DNA of 64,000 nucleotides, from the NCBI GenBank assembly GCA_037447655.1, contig JBBHKE010000446.1, forward strand, positions 1 through 64,000. Reading direction: 5' to 3'. A model generated the notes under the pieces. The model was not told where the DNA came from and did not search any database. It worked only from the letters and a program-made list of their open reading frames with translations. Position numbers and translations under genes: made by a program. The DNA comes from Zygnema cylindricum (taxonomy: Eukaryota > Streptophyta > Zygnematophyceae > Zygnematales > Zygnemataceae). Positions 13,881 through 47,090 of the stretch are shown piece after piece (the first letter of the stretch is position 1; each line of letters opens with the position of its first letter).

Positions 13881-14841
13881 CACAATTAAATGAGCAAACG
13901 TAATGAAAAGCTTTCGTGTGTACATTTTGAGAGAAGCAATGAAGCATAATTGCATAGTTGTATGAAGCATAGTCGTAATGGATTTTTAAGATTTAAGAGG
14001 ATGTAAGCACAAACTTTTTTACGCTCAAGTGATTTGCTTTGCTTACCCAAATTCATGAAAAAACATGCGATTGCCTTGGGATCGAATACGGCACTTCAGA
14101 TATTTACTATTGACCTTAGATTGCAAATAGTGTTAATCACACTGATGCACTAGGTGGCTCAAAAACATAATTTACCGATGCTAGTTGTGACAATAAATTG
14201 TCGCTAAAAATTCGGTGTAGTGCTCATTCCACTTTCCGTCACAAACTTGCTACAAGTCGCCAAGTTGGAGTTTGTTTTCCGCCCTCATTAGCTGTATCTC
14301 AACGTGACGCCACAGTACAAACTAAAAAACATTCCAAGATACCTTATGCCTCAAATCCATTATGCAGTGCCAATAATCATACGAAACTAGCGTTAATAAT
14401 TTCAGCAATCCTCCATTACGCCGTGCCAATAAACAACTTTCACCTACGTGCTTTACTTTGGTTGGTACCACGTAGCGTTGTATTTACGCGTTATAAATCT
14501 TCAAAGATTCTTCAAGAGCAAAATATGAATGAATTAATTGTATGAACAAACGAAGGTTAGGGTTTGTAAAAGCGAACAAGGATGTCAAAGTTGTACGTGA
14601 ATTCCATATCACTGTATTTAGTTGAAACAAAAATACGTTCCACAAAAGTCAATGGACAGCAAGAGGAGCGTTAAAGTATATCCTCCAACAAATGGCTTTT
14701 GGTGATTTTTCATCCACTGTCGGAAAGCACATGGCATTAACGACATGGCATAAACTACATGGCATAAACGATATGTCAAGTCGTCATCGCTCTTCCGTTG
14801 TGGATTGTACCTTACTTTTCCAAGTGTATCAATTGTACACG

Positions 14842-14903
14842 TCCAGTTTGTGGCTAGTGTCGTGGCTAATGCCCTCAAGGAGGACACTAGCAACAAACTG
14901 GAT
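14842..14903. repeat. imperfect hairpin
   Basis: TCCAGTTTGTGGCTAGTGTC is matched by its near-exact reverse complement GACACTAGCAACAAACTGGA about 20 bases on, giving a stem of about 20 pairs with one bulge. It could be the core of a miniature transposon. Confidence 0.6.
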
Positions 14904-15500
14904 GGATTGAGCGAATGCACTGCAGATGCGAAAAAGCAAAAAAACGAAAGTAAGCGTGAAGAGTCTTCGATACATAGTAAACATGTTTAAAGAAATATAA
15001 AAAAAATGGTACAAATGGTGCATCCAAAAAAAAAAACCCCACTTTTCCCCTAATGGAGGTCTACCCTTCCCCAAAAATAGGTAGATCAGACGATCCCGAC
15101 TGGTTCCTCCAGATCATCGTCGTGAAATCACTAAACTTGTGCTGAATTGGCAACATTGATTTATCACCACAAGATATGTCAACACTATATGGTCAAAAAT
15201 ACTCGTAAGTACATGCACAAAAACACTTGGAAATGAAATATTCATTTAGCCTTTGGAAAACGTCTAAACTCAAGGTTAACACAACTTTAAAGAAGCAAAA
15301 CAAATCACCTATTTCAATAATACTGCAAATTTCCACCGACATAATAAAATAATCTTACAACTCTAAAATGACTCTTTCCAACATCTCGAGATACACATTG
15401 GGACAAACCTAAAGAAAGATCACCAATAATAATAGCAATAACAATAAAAAAACCGGCAAGTTTCCAAAACGCAGCTTTGGGGTTTTTGTTGAAGCTTTTA

Positions 15501-36774
<21,274 letters not shown>

Positions 36775-37090
36775 TACTTTTCCTCGGGTGTTTCTTGCGG
36801 GAAAAAAATAGTCTTTACAAAATGGTCTCCGTACAAAAAAAGCTTTAGATACAGCTAATCTACGTTACCAGAAACTTTCGCCACTTTATAAGTACAACCT
36901 CCAATTCCTGAACTGCTCCCTTTCACTCGGCCCTTTTTTCCACTGCAGAGCCAGACAAAGCAAAAAATGCTTGTGAAGAGCAAGCTAGAATTCAAATAGT
37001 TTCCCACAAAAAGTACAAAGACTACAAGAACAAACATTGAATAGTGGGGATGCATATCGAGCAGGTTTTGACCATACTCGATATGCACTA
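36775..37090. other. 5' flank of FANCM
   Basis: No open frame of note. The FANCM transcription start and promoter should lie here on the minus strand, but I see no motif firm enough to mark. Confidence 0.4.
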
Positions 37091-37289
37091 CACCTTCAAT
37101 CGTTATTAGCGTATAGAAATTATTAGTGTAAAGAAAAAATTAGCGTCATTCATTCTAATTTAGTGCCAGGAGACGTGGGAGATTATGGTTCACGTCCTTA
37201 AATAGTGTAATTTATTATATTTAAGGTATCAATATCAAAATTTTGGGGTGCCGATATAGCGTACATAAGGCTAATAACGATTCACGGTG
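37091..37289. mobile_element. 199-bp miniature inverted-repeat element, TA target
   Basis: It opens CACCTTCAATCGTTATTAGC and closes with the near reverse complement GCTAATAACGATTCACGGTG; the ends agree at all but two or three of 20 positions. TA flanks both sides (37089-37090 and 37290-37291), as for Tc1/mariner-like (Stowaway-like) insertions. No coding capacity. It sits about 300 bp upstream of FANCM. Confidence 0.8.
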
Positions 37290-38119
37290 TAGCGGCGATT
37301 CGGAGCTTTCTAAATTTTCGGCGTGACACCTAGTCTCATTGTTGAACACGTGGAACAAAAAAACCACACTCGTATGCCGCGTGAAAGCTTGACAAGCCAC
37401 GTGTCCAAGATCCGATCAACATTTTCTCCATGCGGTAATGCATCTTCATTAAAACTTTTGTGAAAATTTGTTCCCGTGTCTTCATTTTCCCGAACCTGAG
37501 CTTCGGGTTTCCCATGTCGACAGAAACGCGACGTGTAAAATACAGTTTACATTTCATCCGTATAGTACGAATTTACAAAATGGACCATTTCTGTAAATAT
37601 AAAAGCTTATCCCTGCAACATCTTCACGAAGCTATCATAAAAAAAACTTTTCGTGCCTTCATTTTTCCAAACCTGAGCTTTGGATTCGCTATGCCGACAA
37701 AAACGTGATATGTAAACTACAGTTTAATATTTACAATTCAAACGTATATTACAAAACTACAATGGACCACCGCTATAATTTTTTGATAAAGTGTTCCAAT
37801 GCGACATTTATGAAGATCGCCAACAACTGTCGCCGGCTGCCATCGCCGTGGCGACCGCCAAATTAGATTGTCACGTCACAAATCGCCGAACCGTCGCTAC
37901 AGTGGACCAGAGGTCGCAAAAGTCAAAAATTTACATAACCGAAACCGACCGTTTTTTTTTTTTCAAAATCTGAGTAATTGACGCCCGACCGGGTTATGTC
38001 ACGCTCCAAAATGGTTAACCGATAAACCAACCGGCGTTTACGAAAATAAAAATTAACCGAATCTTGATTTTTCGCGACTAACCGTGCCCGCCCGTAACCG
38101 AAAAAGTACAGAATTAACC

Positions 38120-38380
38120 ATTGTACGACGGATTAAGCCAATAATTACGATTTGTCGCATTCCCTAAGATTTAAGAAATGAAGTGTTACTACCGTATCAG
38201 ATTTGCGACGCTTTGTCGCGTTCCCTAAGATTTGCGAAATGAATAGTGTACTACCGTGTCGGACTTGCGACGCTTTGTCGCTTTCCCTATGATTTGCGAA
38301 ATAAATAATACCGTGTCAGAATTGCGACGCTAATCATGATGTCACGTACTTCCACGATACCAAAGAGTACAAAGTATTAT
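38120..38380. repeat. ~76-bp tandem repeat block, uninterrupted copy
   Basis: Units read GCGACGCTTTGTCGCGTTCC, then CTAAGATTTGCGAAATGAA and a TACTACCGTGTC segment. About three units are followed by AATCATGATGTCACGTACTTC. The same block, with the same 3' flank, recurs at 42660-43153. Confidence 0.85.
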
Positions 38381-38637
38381 GATGTTTACACTACTGGGTT
38401 TGTAAAAACGCATTCTGTCAAAACGAACAGTTTCACGTCATTATGACGTTTGCACTATGCGGTTTGTGAAAACGCATGTACATGATAACGACATGTATTA
38501 AATCATTTTTTGTACTTTTTTCGTTAATACGGTACAGTTTTGTACGTTAGCCACACTATTTAAAATGGCACTATACTAGAGTTGTTAACGCTGGTTCAAA
38601 GAGTACCTTGAATAATGTAAAGAAAAATTTAGAGTTA

Positions 38638-39337
38638 GGGTGGCGTTCCATCAGACGAAAAGTGAGGTTGTTTACAAAAATCTGGACCTCTCCGTACTAC
38701 GCCGTACCTCTTATTTTGTTTTTATACGCGAACAACATTACAGAGAATCTTGCCAATATTCTCCAAAGGTCTGGGAGGTAACAATGACCGTTGGATGTTT
38801 TTTCGCGAAGCATTCGCTTCGAAAGTTTTTGTAAATGGTGATGTACCTCGAGGAGGTACATCACCATTTACACAAAAAATTGTGCCGCGACACGTTGGAT
38901 AATGAATGTACGTGTCAAGACGACAACCAACGGAAATCAAAAAATTTCGCGCATGATATATACATTCAAAAATTCAACGGAAATCACGAAAGTGATCTCG
39001 TAACGAGCTTTCGTCGCGCTATTTTTGTTACCGGCCATTCATCACACTATTTGTGGAAACACTCATTCGTCACGCGACAAGCGTTTGCGAAGAGTACAAA
39101 ATGTGTGTGGTCCGATGCCCTGTTCCGCACGTACATGGTATGCAAATGAAGATTTCGAGTTGAAGTTGATCGGTGTAAAAAATATTTGACAATTTTCAAT
39201 ATACGATCTTATCTTACGTGGTACCACTCATTTCTGAGCACGTGGATTAAGACTGTGTGCGAGAGAACAGCGTTCAAAATGTAGCATTCTGTAATGTTGT
39301 TCGTACGATTACATAATTTCCTGATGGAATGCCACCC
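38638..39337 (+). mobile_element. 700-bp PIF/Harbinger-like non-autonomous element, copy A
   Basis: Terminal inverted repeats GGGTGGCGTTCCATCAG and CTGATGGAATGCCACCC match at 16 of 17 positions. The trinucleotide TTA flanks both ends (38635-38637 and 39338-39340), the 3-bp target duplication typical of PIF/Harbinger. A perfect internal palindrome, GGTGATGTACCTC/GAGGTACATCACC, lies at about 38836-38865. No transposase frame is present. A second copy in reverse orientation is at 44338-45068. Confidence 0.82.
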
Positions 39338-39340
39338 TTA

Positions 39341-40240
39341 TTTACTATTTTTAAGGTTTTTGGGTCAAAATTCGTGGTGACGGAATTAGCGTTAATGATG
39401 CTAATTAATAATTACGATTCGCGGTGTAGTGTTAATGGGAAATTATAATTAATAATATTATTTAATGCAAGGAGACGTGGCAGGCTATAGTCCACGTATT
39501 TAAATAATGTTGATAACTATATTTTGTGTTTTGTGGCTTGTAGTGGTACATCTCCCGTTGAAAAAAAACAGCTCGTGTACCTCTTCTTTTTACTATTTTG
39601 TCTTTTTGCAATCTCCCTTTACGATTTTTTTTTTTCCTCGAGAGTCACCTCCTTCAAGGGATTTGTTCCTAATTTTGCGCGTACCTCTTAGATTAATGCT
39701 TAAACCCTTATATTAACGTTTATTCTCTCGCAAATCTAATTTTTTCGCTACAATTTTAGGACGGTTTTTCTTTCGACTACGATACTATGTAATGAATTAT
39801 GCAAAAAAGGTAAATTTTAAATTATGTATGAAAAAAAAATCATAGTTTTCACATAGAAAATCAATTGACAAAAAACACATTGTGATGAGCAAAAAAAACA
39901 AAAAAACATTTGTAGCATAAAATATAAAAACAAACAAATAACAACCTCGTTCTATTTTCGACTCTATTGTACAAATTCTTAACCTCAAACTTAAAACTAC
40001 ACAAAAATCTATAAATCTAAATTTGGTATACATACGACGCTTTGGTAATTTGATAAAAATAAGGATTTCGGTTTAAAAGAAAAAAAAAACAAAATAAAAC
40101 TAGAAAAATTGTGAAATACAACAAAAATTACAAAGGAAAAAAAAACATGATAACTAATACTAAAAAAATAACAATAATTAGAAAACAAAACAAAATAAAA
40201 AACTATGCATTTAAAAAATCTCGGTTGGATCTAACACACA
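39341..40240. other. AT-rich spacer
   Basis: It contains one orphan end of the TA-target family (ATTACGATTCGCGGTG, ending 39426) and A-rich text between 39820 and 40200. No gene seen. Confidence 0.4.
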
Positions 40241-40248
40241 AAAGATCA

Positions 40249-42404
40249 CTAATAATTGAAGCACCTAGTGAGCTCCTCTTCTTTGTTATTGTGTTCCCTG
40301 CATCCGAAAAATTGCATTCGGACATGGAGATTAGTAGCCGGAATAGCTAGAATAGATCTAACAACACCGGCTAGAATGGGAAATCCTCCATTTTTTGCAC
40401 GTACATTTGATTTCTTTTTCCACCATTCAAGTATGTTAAAGTTTAATCTTTCGTCATTGGTTAATTTTAAATCAAAATAACTTTTCATTTTCGTCGCTAA
40501 CGAGTGTTTTTTTGTCGGTGGTAATAAGAACCTCATTTTCCTCATCGCTCTCACCAAAAGAAATGTGGAAACCGTCTTTAATATGCGATGTTTTTCGTTT
40601 TTTTGTGATACGTTGAGGACTACCGAAATCAACGTCATCACCGAGGTCGTTTGCGAGTTCTCGAAGTTTGACCCTTGCGCTTCCAATTTCGGTTTTCGAT
40701 ACCCCAATTATTTCAAGCTTTTGTTTTTGTCGGGGATCTAAGAGAGCCGCGACAATATGATACTCATGAAGGCCCTACTTCGGTAGTGCAAATTTCACAA
40801 AATGTTGTTTCAATTTTTGCAAGTTTAGGGAATCGACGGGGCATTCTTTTTCACTGTCATTGTAAGATGTTTTTCTTATCTTACAATGGTTATGGAGAGA
40901 CAATAGTTTAAACAAAACCGAATGTAAAGTTGGTTTTTTGAATTTTTCCAATTTTAGGGTCACTTCTTGGAACCTTTCCAAAAATCGTATAAGTTTAGTA
41001 AGGTGAGTCTTATCGATACAAGCAAAAAGTATCAATTTGTTTTTTGCTTGAGGGATTGGTCCTATCTCATTGAATGCATCGTAAATACTCTTAAGCATTC
41101 GGAACAAAGAATTCCACCGCGTTGCGTTTTCTTGTTTTAATGTGTTTTTCAAAAGATTTTATAAATTACTCTGTTTTAAAAACGTGACCAAGGATTTACA
41201 CGCGTCAATTAGATCAAAAAAATCAGGAACTTCCACATCGTATTTGCCTTTTTTGGAAGTTCCGCTCTTATTCAAGATCGTTGTCACAATTGTTGCAATT
41301 TTATGGTCCGCGCAAGGTATCCAAGTAAACATACTCGGTAAACCTTCAGTCGCACACATGTTTGAGCCACTATCAGTTTGACAACGCAACGATGAAAATT
41401 GGACATTTCAAAATTGGTCAAACAATTTATGAAAGTCGTTAAAACATTTTCCGCAGTGTGTTTTTCCTCCGGAAAATGATCGACTTGAAGTGTCCGTGCA
41501 TGAAGTTTAAATTCTTTGTCAATAAAATGAGCGGTTACTAACATGAATGAGGTTCTTTTTATTGTCTCGGTCTAGAGATCGGTCGTGAATGTGACAAAAA
41601 TATTGTTATCAATATTCTCTCTAAGTTTTGGGATGATCAAACTACGAAAATCTTTCGCAGAAGATATAATATAGTTTTTTACACTATTGATGGACGGGAG
41701 TAGTTGGTCGATGTCAACACTTTTGTTGGACGAAACACCAACATCAAACAATGCTTCACAAAATGCTTGAAAACCTAAGGAAAAAAAAACAATAAGAAAA
41801 TATCATACAATTAAAAACCATGATTAATAAAGAAGGTTTCTACCGAAATGATTATTTCTTTATGGAAAGACAAATAAAAAACAATAGCATGACAAAATAA
41901 GCTCAAATATATAAATTTTTGAACAAAACAAGTTATAATGACATTTACACTCAAGTCTTCTTAAATAGAATTTAAATAAATCATACTTGGACCCTCGACT
42001 ATCGAAAATGGTCGAAGGTCCTCACAACACATCAACGCCACCATGTTCACAATTTTTTTTTGGTCACGCGTTTTCGCCTCTGTTTTTGAAAGAAATTTAC
42101 GAATAAGTCCTCTTGAATTATCCATGTCGGCCGAATCTAAACATGTGTGAGTATTGATTGTTGAAGTACCGTTTGTTGAATTGTATTGATAAACTATGAA
42201 ACATGTATTTCAAGCCACAACACCTACCCCCTTTACCATGTATTTGTTTAATGTTCTAACTTCAAAGACATGCTCAAATTTTCTCCAACAATTTGAAGTG
42301 GCCCTGCTTTCTTTCACTAGGTAATACTGAGCAATTTCACCATTTTTTTATTTTCAAAATTCGTTTTGGATTGTAGTTTTAAGGGAAGCGAGGATGTTTT
42401 TCTC
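40249..42404 (-). pseudogene. hAT-family transposase, inactivated
   Basis: Read on the minus strand: a BED-finger-like segment (NCWRKFEHVFEV, ~42290); CEDLRPFSIVEGP (~42010); a probable intron 41988-41776 ending CCTTAG; GFQAFCEALFDVG; a TTDL.TE..KRTSF segment whose conserved Trp codon is TAG (~41573); LVTAHFIDKEFKLH; DSGSNMCATEGLP and PCADHKIATIV; NATRWNSLFRML; and the C-terminal dimerisation motif EWWKKKSNVRAKNGGFPILA with RSILAIPATN (~40400). The order is that of hAT transposases. Stops and frame changes make it non-functional. Terminal repeats and target duplication were not found. Confidence 0.88.
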
Positions 42405-42659
42405 CATTTTAGTTTATGACTAAGTTTTGTTTGAATTGTGGTCGAGTTTCTCTAACTTAAATAGCAATTCAATTTATCGATTTATTGTTTGGCACATGTG
42501 AGCAAGTCAATAATTAAGACTAGTCGTGGGAAATTGACGTAATAGTTTGATTTTCACTGATTTATTAACCAATTATTACTACATGCCGCATGACATTGAC
42601 ATAATAATATGATATATTTGCGGAAACACGGTATAAAATGCATAATTAGCACTTTTGCA

Positions 42660-43153
42660 ATAATGTACGACGTATGAATAAGCCAATAATTACGATTTGT
42701 CGCGTTGCCTAAGATTTGCGAAATGAATAGTGTACTACACCGTCGATCGTATTTAGCGTGTATGTTTTTTTCGCCACTTAAAACGTCTTTTCTCCGTACA
42801 CACTTGTCAAATTTTATATTTGAAACCACCAATCGGAAGCTGAGATTCTTACCTTTCATTTGCAACCATCAGATCCACAATCAGACATATATGTACGGAG
42901 AAAAGATGTTTTAAGAGACAAAAAAAACATACACGCTAAATACGATCGACGGTGTACTGTGTCAGATTTGCGACGCTTTGTCGCGTTGCCTAAGATTTGC
43001 GAAATGAATATTGTACTACCGTGTCAAATTTGCGACGCTTTGTCGCGCTCCCTTTGATTTGCGAAATGAATAGCTTACTACAGTACTGTGTCATATTTGC
43101 GACGCTAATCATGATGTCACGTACTTCCACAATGCCAAAGAGTACAAAGTATA
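42660..43153. repeat. ~76-bp tandem repeat block, interrupted copy
   Basis: Same family as 38120-38380, beginning at the shared phrase AAGCCAATAATTACGATTTG and ending with the shared ATCATGATGTCACGTACTTC flank. It is split by the inverted-repeat element at 42738-42954. Confidence 0.85.
42738..42954. mobile_element. 217-bp inverted-repeat element with TA target duplication
   Basis: The first ~65 bases (CACCGTCGATCGTATTTAGC...) are repeated in inverse at the far end (...GCTAAATACGATCGACGGTG) with few mismatches. TA flanks at 42736-42737 and 42955-42956. The neighbouring repeat units give the empty site ..GTGTACTACCGTGTC, where the element has split the TA. Confidence 0.92.
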
Positions 43154-43717
43154 CAAATGTTGGATTATAGTGACAGTACACAATTTTCATTTCTTTTTGG
43201 TTTTTTGGTTGACCGACAATAACCTACCGTTGTTTTTTTTTCTGGTGAATCAACCGACCGTAACCGTCCGACCCCCAAAATTTGGCAACCGAATGCGTTG
43301 CGGATCCGGCGCAGGCGGTCGTTTAACGGTCGATCACGGTTTTGGTTGACCGTTTGCGACCTCTAGTGTAGTATGAAAGGTTTGGATAATCGATATATCG
43401 ATTCGAAAGGAGCTATCGTCAATCATTAAGAGATTTCACCAAATTGAATTCGTACCCGATCCGTAATCAGCCGGCCACATCGGATATGGAACGGATTCGG
43501 TTGCCAAATCTTGGGGGCCGGCCAGATTCGGCCGGGTGATTCGAAAAAAAAACAAAAACGGGTACGAGTACGCAAAAAACGAAAAAAAAAGGTTTTCGTA
43601 CCACTACACCGTGAATCGCTATTAGCGTTGATAACGAATTCGGAGCCCCCAAATTTTTATCCTCGAACCTAAAATATAACTAATAACTCTAATTGGTTTT
43701 TTACATTAATACAAGTA

Positions 43718-44328
43718 CACCGCGAATCTTAATTAGAGTAAATAACGCTAATTCGGTCGCCCTAAATTTTAACTCTATCACCTTAAATAGAGTAAATGAT
43801 TCTAATTTTTTCATTATTCTATTTAAAGTAAGGTTTAATTAGCGTAAAAAATATAATATAGGTTCGTTTTAAAAAGTGTGGAGTATGGACGACGTCTGAC
43901 CGTGCAAAACTATACTTTTATAAGTAAAAAGGTATAAATAATGATTTTATAGAATCGCGCTAGCACGTGAAATCACACTAAACAAAAAATCAATCACATT
44001 GGAAAAAAAGTTGTTCGCATAACTCTCGTCCGTCGACAGCGTCGTTGCCAGTGTGAACATTAACTGACATCCAACGCGACAAATAGTTATAGCGTCATAA
44101 TGACGTCAAAACCATACGGACTGACAGATTTTGTACACCTACGTAATATAGTGTTCATAATTTTAGCGCGGATAATTATTGCTGACATAACCCAATATAG
44201 GTTACTTAAACAAATTAGAGTAAACTTCCTCTATGAAAAAGTTATATCACATAAATTAGAGTTCATTACTCTAATTGTTTTTTTTTTTTACTCTAATTTT
44301 TTCATTTCTCCAATTACGATTCGCGGTG
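43718..44328. mobile_element. ~611-bp TA-flanked inverted-repeat element
   Basis: The opening CACCGCGAATCTTAATTAGAG is mirrored by CTCCAATTACGATTCGCGGTG at the end, with TA on both sides. The interior has many AATTAGAGTAAA-like steps on both strands. A further orphan end of the same family (TACACCGTGAATCGCTATTA) lies at 43605, so the element may be nested in, or duplicated from, a related one. No transposase. Confidence 0.7.
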
Positions 44329-44337
44329 TACTGTTTA

Positions 44338-45068
44338 TGGCGAAGTTCCATTACGACATTCTGTAACTGTACGGCCAACATTACAAAAAGCTACATTTTG
44401 AACGAAGTTCCATTGCGGAGAGTCTATAATCCACCTGTTCATAATTAAGTGGTATCGCGTCAGTTAAGTCGGATGTTAAAAATCGTCAATGATTTTGCAC
44501 ACCGACCAAAAATCTTCATTTGCTTATCATGCACTTGCGTACAATGTCATCCTTCAACACAACTTGTGTACTCTTTGAAGACGCCCTTGTCACATACCAC
44601 CTCATTTTTTTGTAGGGTTATTTTTAATCCACGTGCCGAGTGAGCGTTGCCAGAAAAAGTGTGACGAATGGGCGTTAAGAGAAATAGCCTGACGAAAGTG
44701 CGTTATGACATTTCGTTTGTAATTTTTGTTGGGTTTTTCAATGCGTATATCGTGTGCGAACTTTTTTGATTTTCGTTGGTTGCCATTTTGACACATATGC
44801 TCATTATCCAACATGTCGCGGGCTAAATTTTTTGTGTGATTGGTGATGTACCTTGCGAGGTACATCACCAATTACAAAAACTTTCGAAGCGAATGCTTCG
44901 CAAAAAAATATCCCACAGTCATTGTCAACTCTCAGACCTTTGGAGAATATTGGCAAGATTCTCTATAATGTTGTTTTCCAAATAAAAACAAAATAAGAGG
45001 TACGGCGTAGTACGGAGAGGTCATAATTTCTATATTAACCTCACTTTTCGTGTAATGAAACTTCACCT
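44338..45068 (-). mobile_element. PIF/Harbinger-like non-autonomous element, copy B
   Basis: This is the reverse complement of the 38638-39337 element along its length, including the internal palindrome (GGTGATGTACC..GGTACATCACC at about 44843-44870) and the block GAAGCATTCGCTTCGAAAG in reverse. Its ends are more diverged (GGCGAAGTTCCATTA; TAATGAAACTTCACC), so it is the older or less constrained copy. TTA or TTTA flanks both sides. Confidence 0.78.
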
Positions 45069-45140
45069 TTAATTTGCATTATACATAAATTAGAGTTTCT
45101 TTTGGCAAAGACCTTAAACCCGAATTAGACCGGGACAAAA

Positions 45141-45958
45141 CCGGGTACCTGTTGTCCGTTAGGATAGTCAGTAGCCAGTCGCAATATCCAATTGGTCTAA
45201 GATCTAGGTTAATTGATATAAGGTTTGATGTTTATTTAAATGTTAACACGAAGGCTATTTCAATTTACGGGATATTTAGACATAGATACAGTTTGTAATG
45301 TACAGCATACGGAACATTCGAAACGTATACCGCGCATTCTGTTTCGAAAGCGAAACAAATATTGCGCAAGTATTTATGACGGCCTCGATAGTAATCCGGC
45401 TTAATCGGACGGCCACGAAGCATGCTGAGATCGCGGAAAAGGTTTTCGGCGGTATGCAATTGACGTCACATCAATTGCCACGTGGCACAATCACATTGGA
45501 TTACGACATCTCCGGGGATTACACAAACAAATCCAAAAATTACATGTGTCAATTTGTTGGCCATGTCGTACAACGACCGTACAGAAAGTACACCGACACC
45601 TGTACCTTTATGTACGATACAATATTATGATTGGTGCCGTACTTCAATAGATAGAGTTTTAGAGAGAGATAGGACTTAGAAAAATTTGATAGATTAGACC
45701 CTCCCTCCCATAGAGCTTTTGTACAAAAAGGTCAACTTTGATCTTTCATAACTTACTACTCAATGGAGCAAATTCATAGATTCTTTTTGCTATAGACTCA
45801 AAGGAGTCTTGGCTTCACAAGGGTGAAGGTGGTCAGAGTTTTTGTTTGTCAAGGTGGCACTTATTCTTGCTGAAACACAAAGGGGTCAAGGTTATCCTAG
45901 AGGCTTCGTGTGAGTTGCCTACTCTGAGAACCTATGGAGGTCTCAGAGTTTTAAGTTA
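45141..45958 (+). repeat. 5' LTR of copia element, 5'-truncated
   Basis: About 815 bases match 50541-51353 with roughly 85-90 percent identity by eye (shared GATATAAGGTTTGAT, CGAAACAAATATTGCGCAAG, GACATCTCCGGGGATTAC). It lacks the first ~235 bases present in the 3' copy, and the break lies within ~75 bases of the Harbinger-like element that ends at 45068. Confidence 0.8.
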
Positions 45959-46017
45959 TGGGCCCACCCTCCAGGGTGCCCATCTTGAATGGAACTGGCT
46001 TCATATAACGGGGAAGT

Positions 46018-47090
46018 ATGATGACAAGAGATTTATGTGAGAAACGGTTTTGGGGAATAGTGAGTGGACGCGTGAGGCGTCCATCAAGTCTTGGGATCCC
46101 TCGAGGGTTTGGAGGAAGCAGCAACACATTCACCAAAGATGCAGATCCATCTCAAACGGAGGAGACAAAGGAAAACGAGGTGGTGGACAAAGGAAAGGAG
46201 AAAGAAACGATCACACCAATAGCAACCGGTTCGACATTCATGTCACCTATTCCGAGGATCGAGGAGAATGATATCGATACCTGGGACTACAACAATATGG
46301 CGGCTAAGCACTTCATCCTCCGCCATCTTACTCAAAGGCTTGCATCTCCTCGTTTGCAGGTAGAGACGAAATCCGATCTTTGGGTGGCTCTCATAGAGAT
46401 GTACCAAAGTGGTACGATCGAGCAATAGCAGTTGGCTGATCAAAAAATAGATGCATATGTATACAAGGGGGGGATGATGTTTGATTTTTGTTATGAGCTT
46501 GTAACACTCTTCATGGAGCTAGAGTGTGCTGGACAGGTTGAAACTAAAAAGATGAATGTTAACTGTTTGCTTATGAAGTTACCAGATGAGTTCGACAACA
46601 TAGTCAACCGTGTGCAGGACTTGCCGGACTCAAGGTGGATTTGGAATTCAGTGGTAGGGATGATTCTCGTTCGGGAGAATACGATTGAGATCCGAAGGGG
46701 AGGAAATAGTAGGCAAGCCTTGGCAACTAGGACTGATTCAAGGAACAATGACTCTAAGAAACCGGTTGGAAATTATCGAGGGTAGGGGCAGAAAAATCAG
46801 ACCGAGGAGTTCGAATCAAGGAATCCCAAGAGTTTGTGATATTTTTGTAAGTAACCAGGCCACTATATAGCTGAGTGCACTAAGTTAACCGAGCTGCAGT
46901 TAAAGGAGGGGCAGACCGGTGGACCTTCGAGAGGAAAGAAAAAGGCCCTTGTGACATAAGTACATGAGGCGGAATCCGAGGACGAGGACGATGAACTCCT
47001 ATTGGATGATGAGTTGGAAGCGAAAAACGAGGTCGGAATTCCACGAAAGCAGAAATGTGCTTTCGGTGGATTGAAAGGTGAAGCAGGCTA
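46018..47090 (+). pseudogene. copia gag, inactivated
   Basis: The frame from 46018 has gag-like helices (LWVALIEMYQ, then NVNCLLMKLPDEFDNIV), then a CCHC knuckle remnant around 46838-46883 in which the first Cys codon is TGA and another stop follows. Several stops (about 46426, 46783) break it. Confidence 0.8.

Larger units (their letters stand above)
11561..15300. other. intergenic, degenerate repeats
   Basis: The part next to the gypsy fragment (to about 12260) may be its eroded upstream half. The rest has no frame with recognisable content. It contains the degenerate tandem block at 13380-13880 and the hairpin at 14842-14903, listed separately. Confidence 0.4.
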
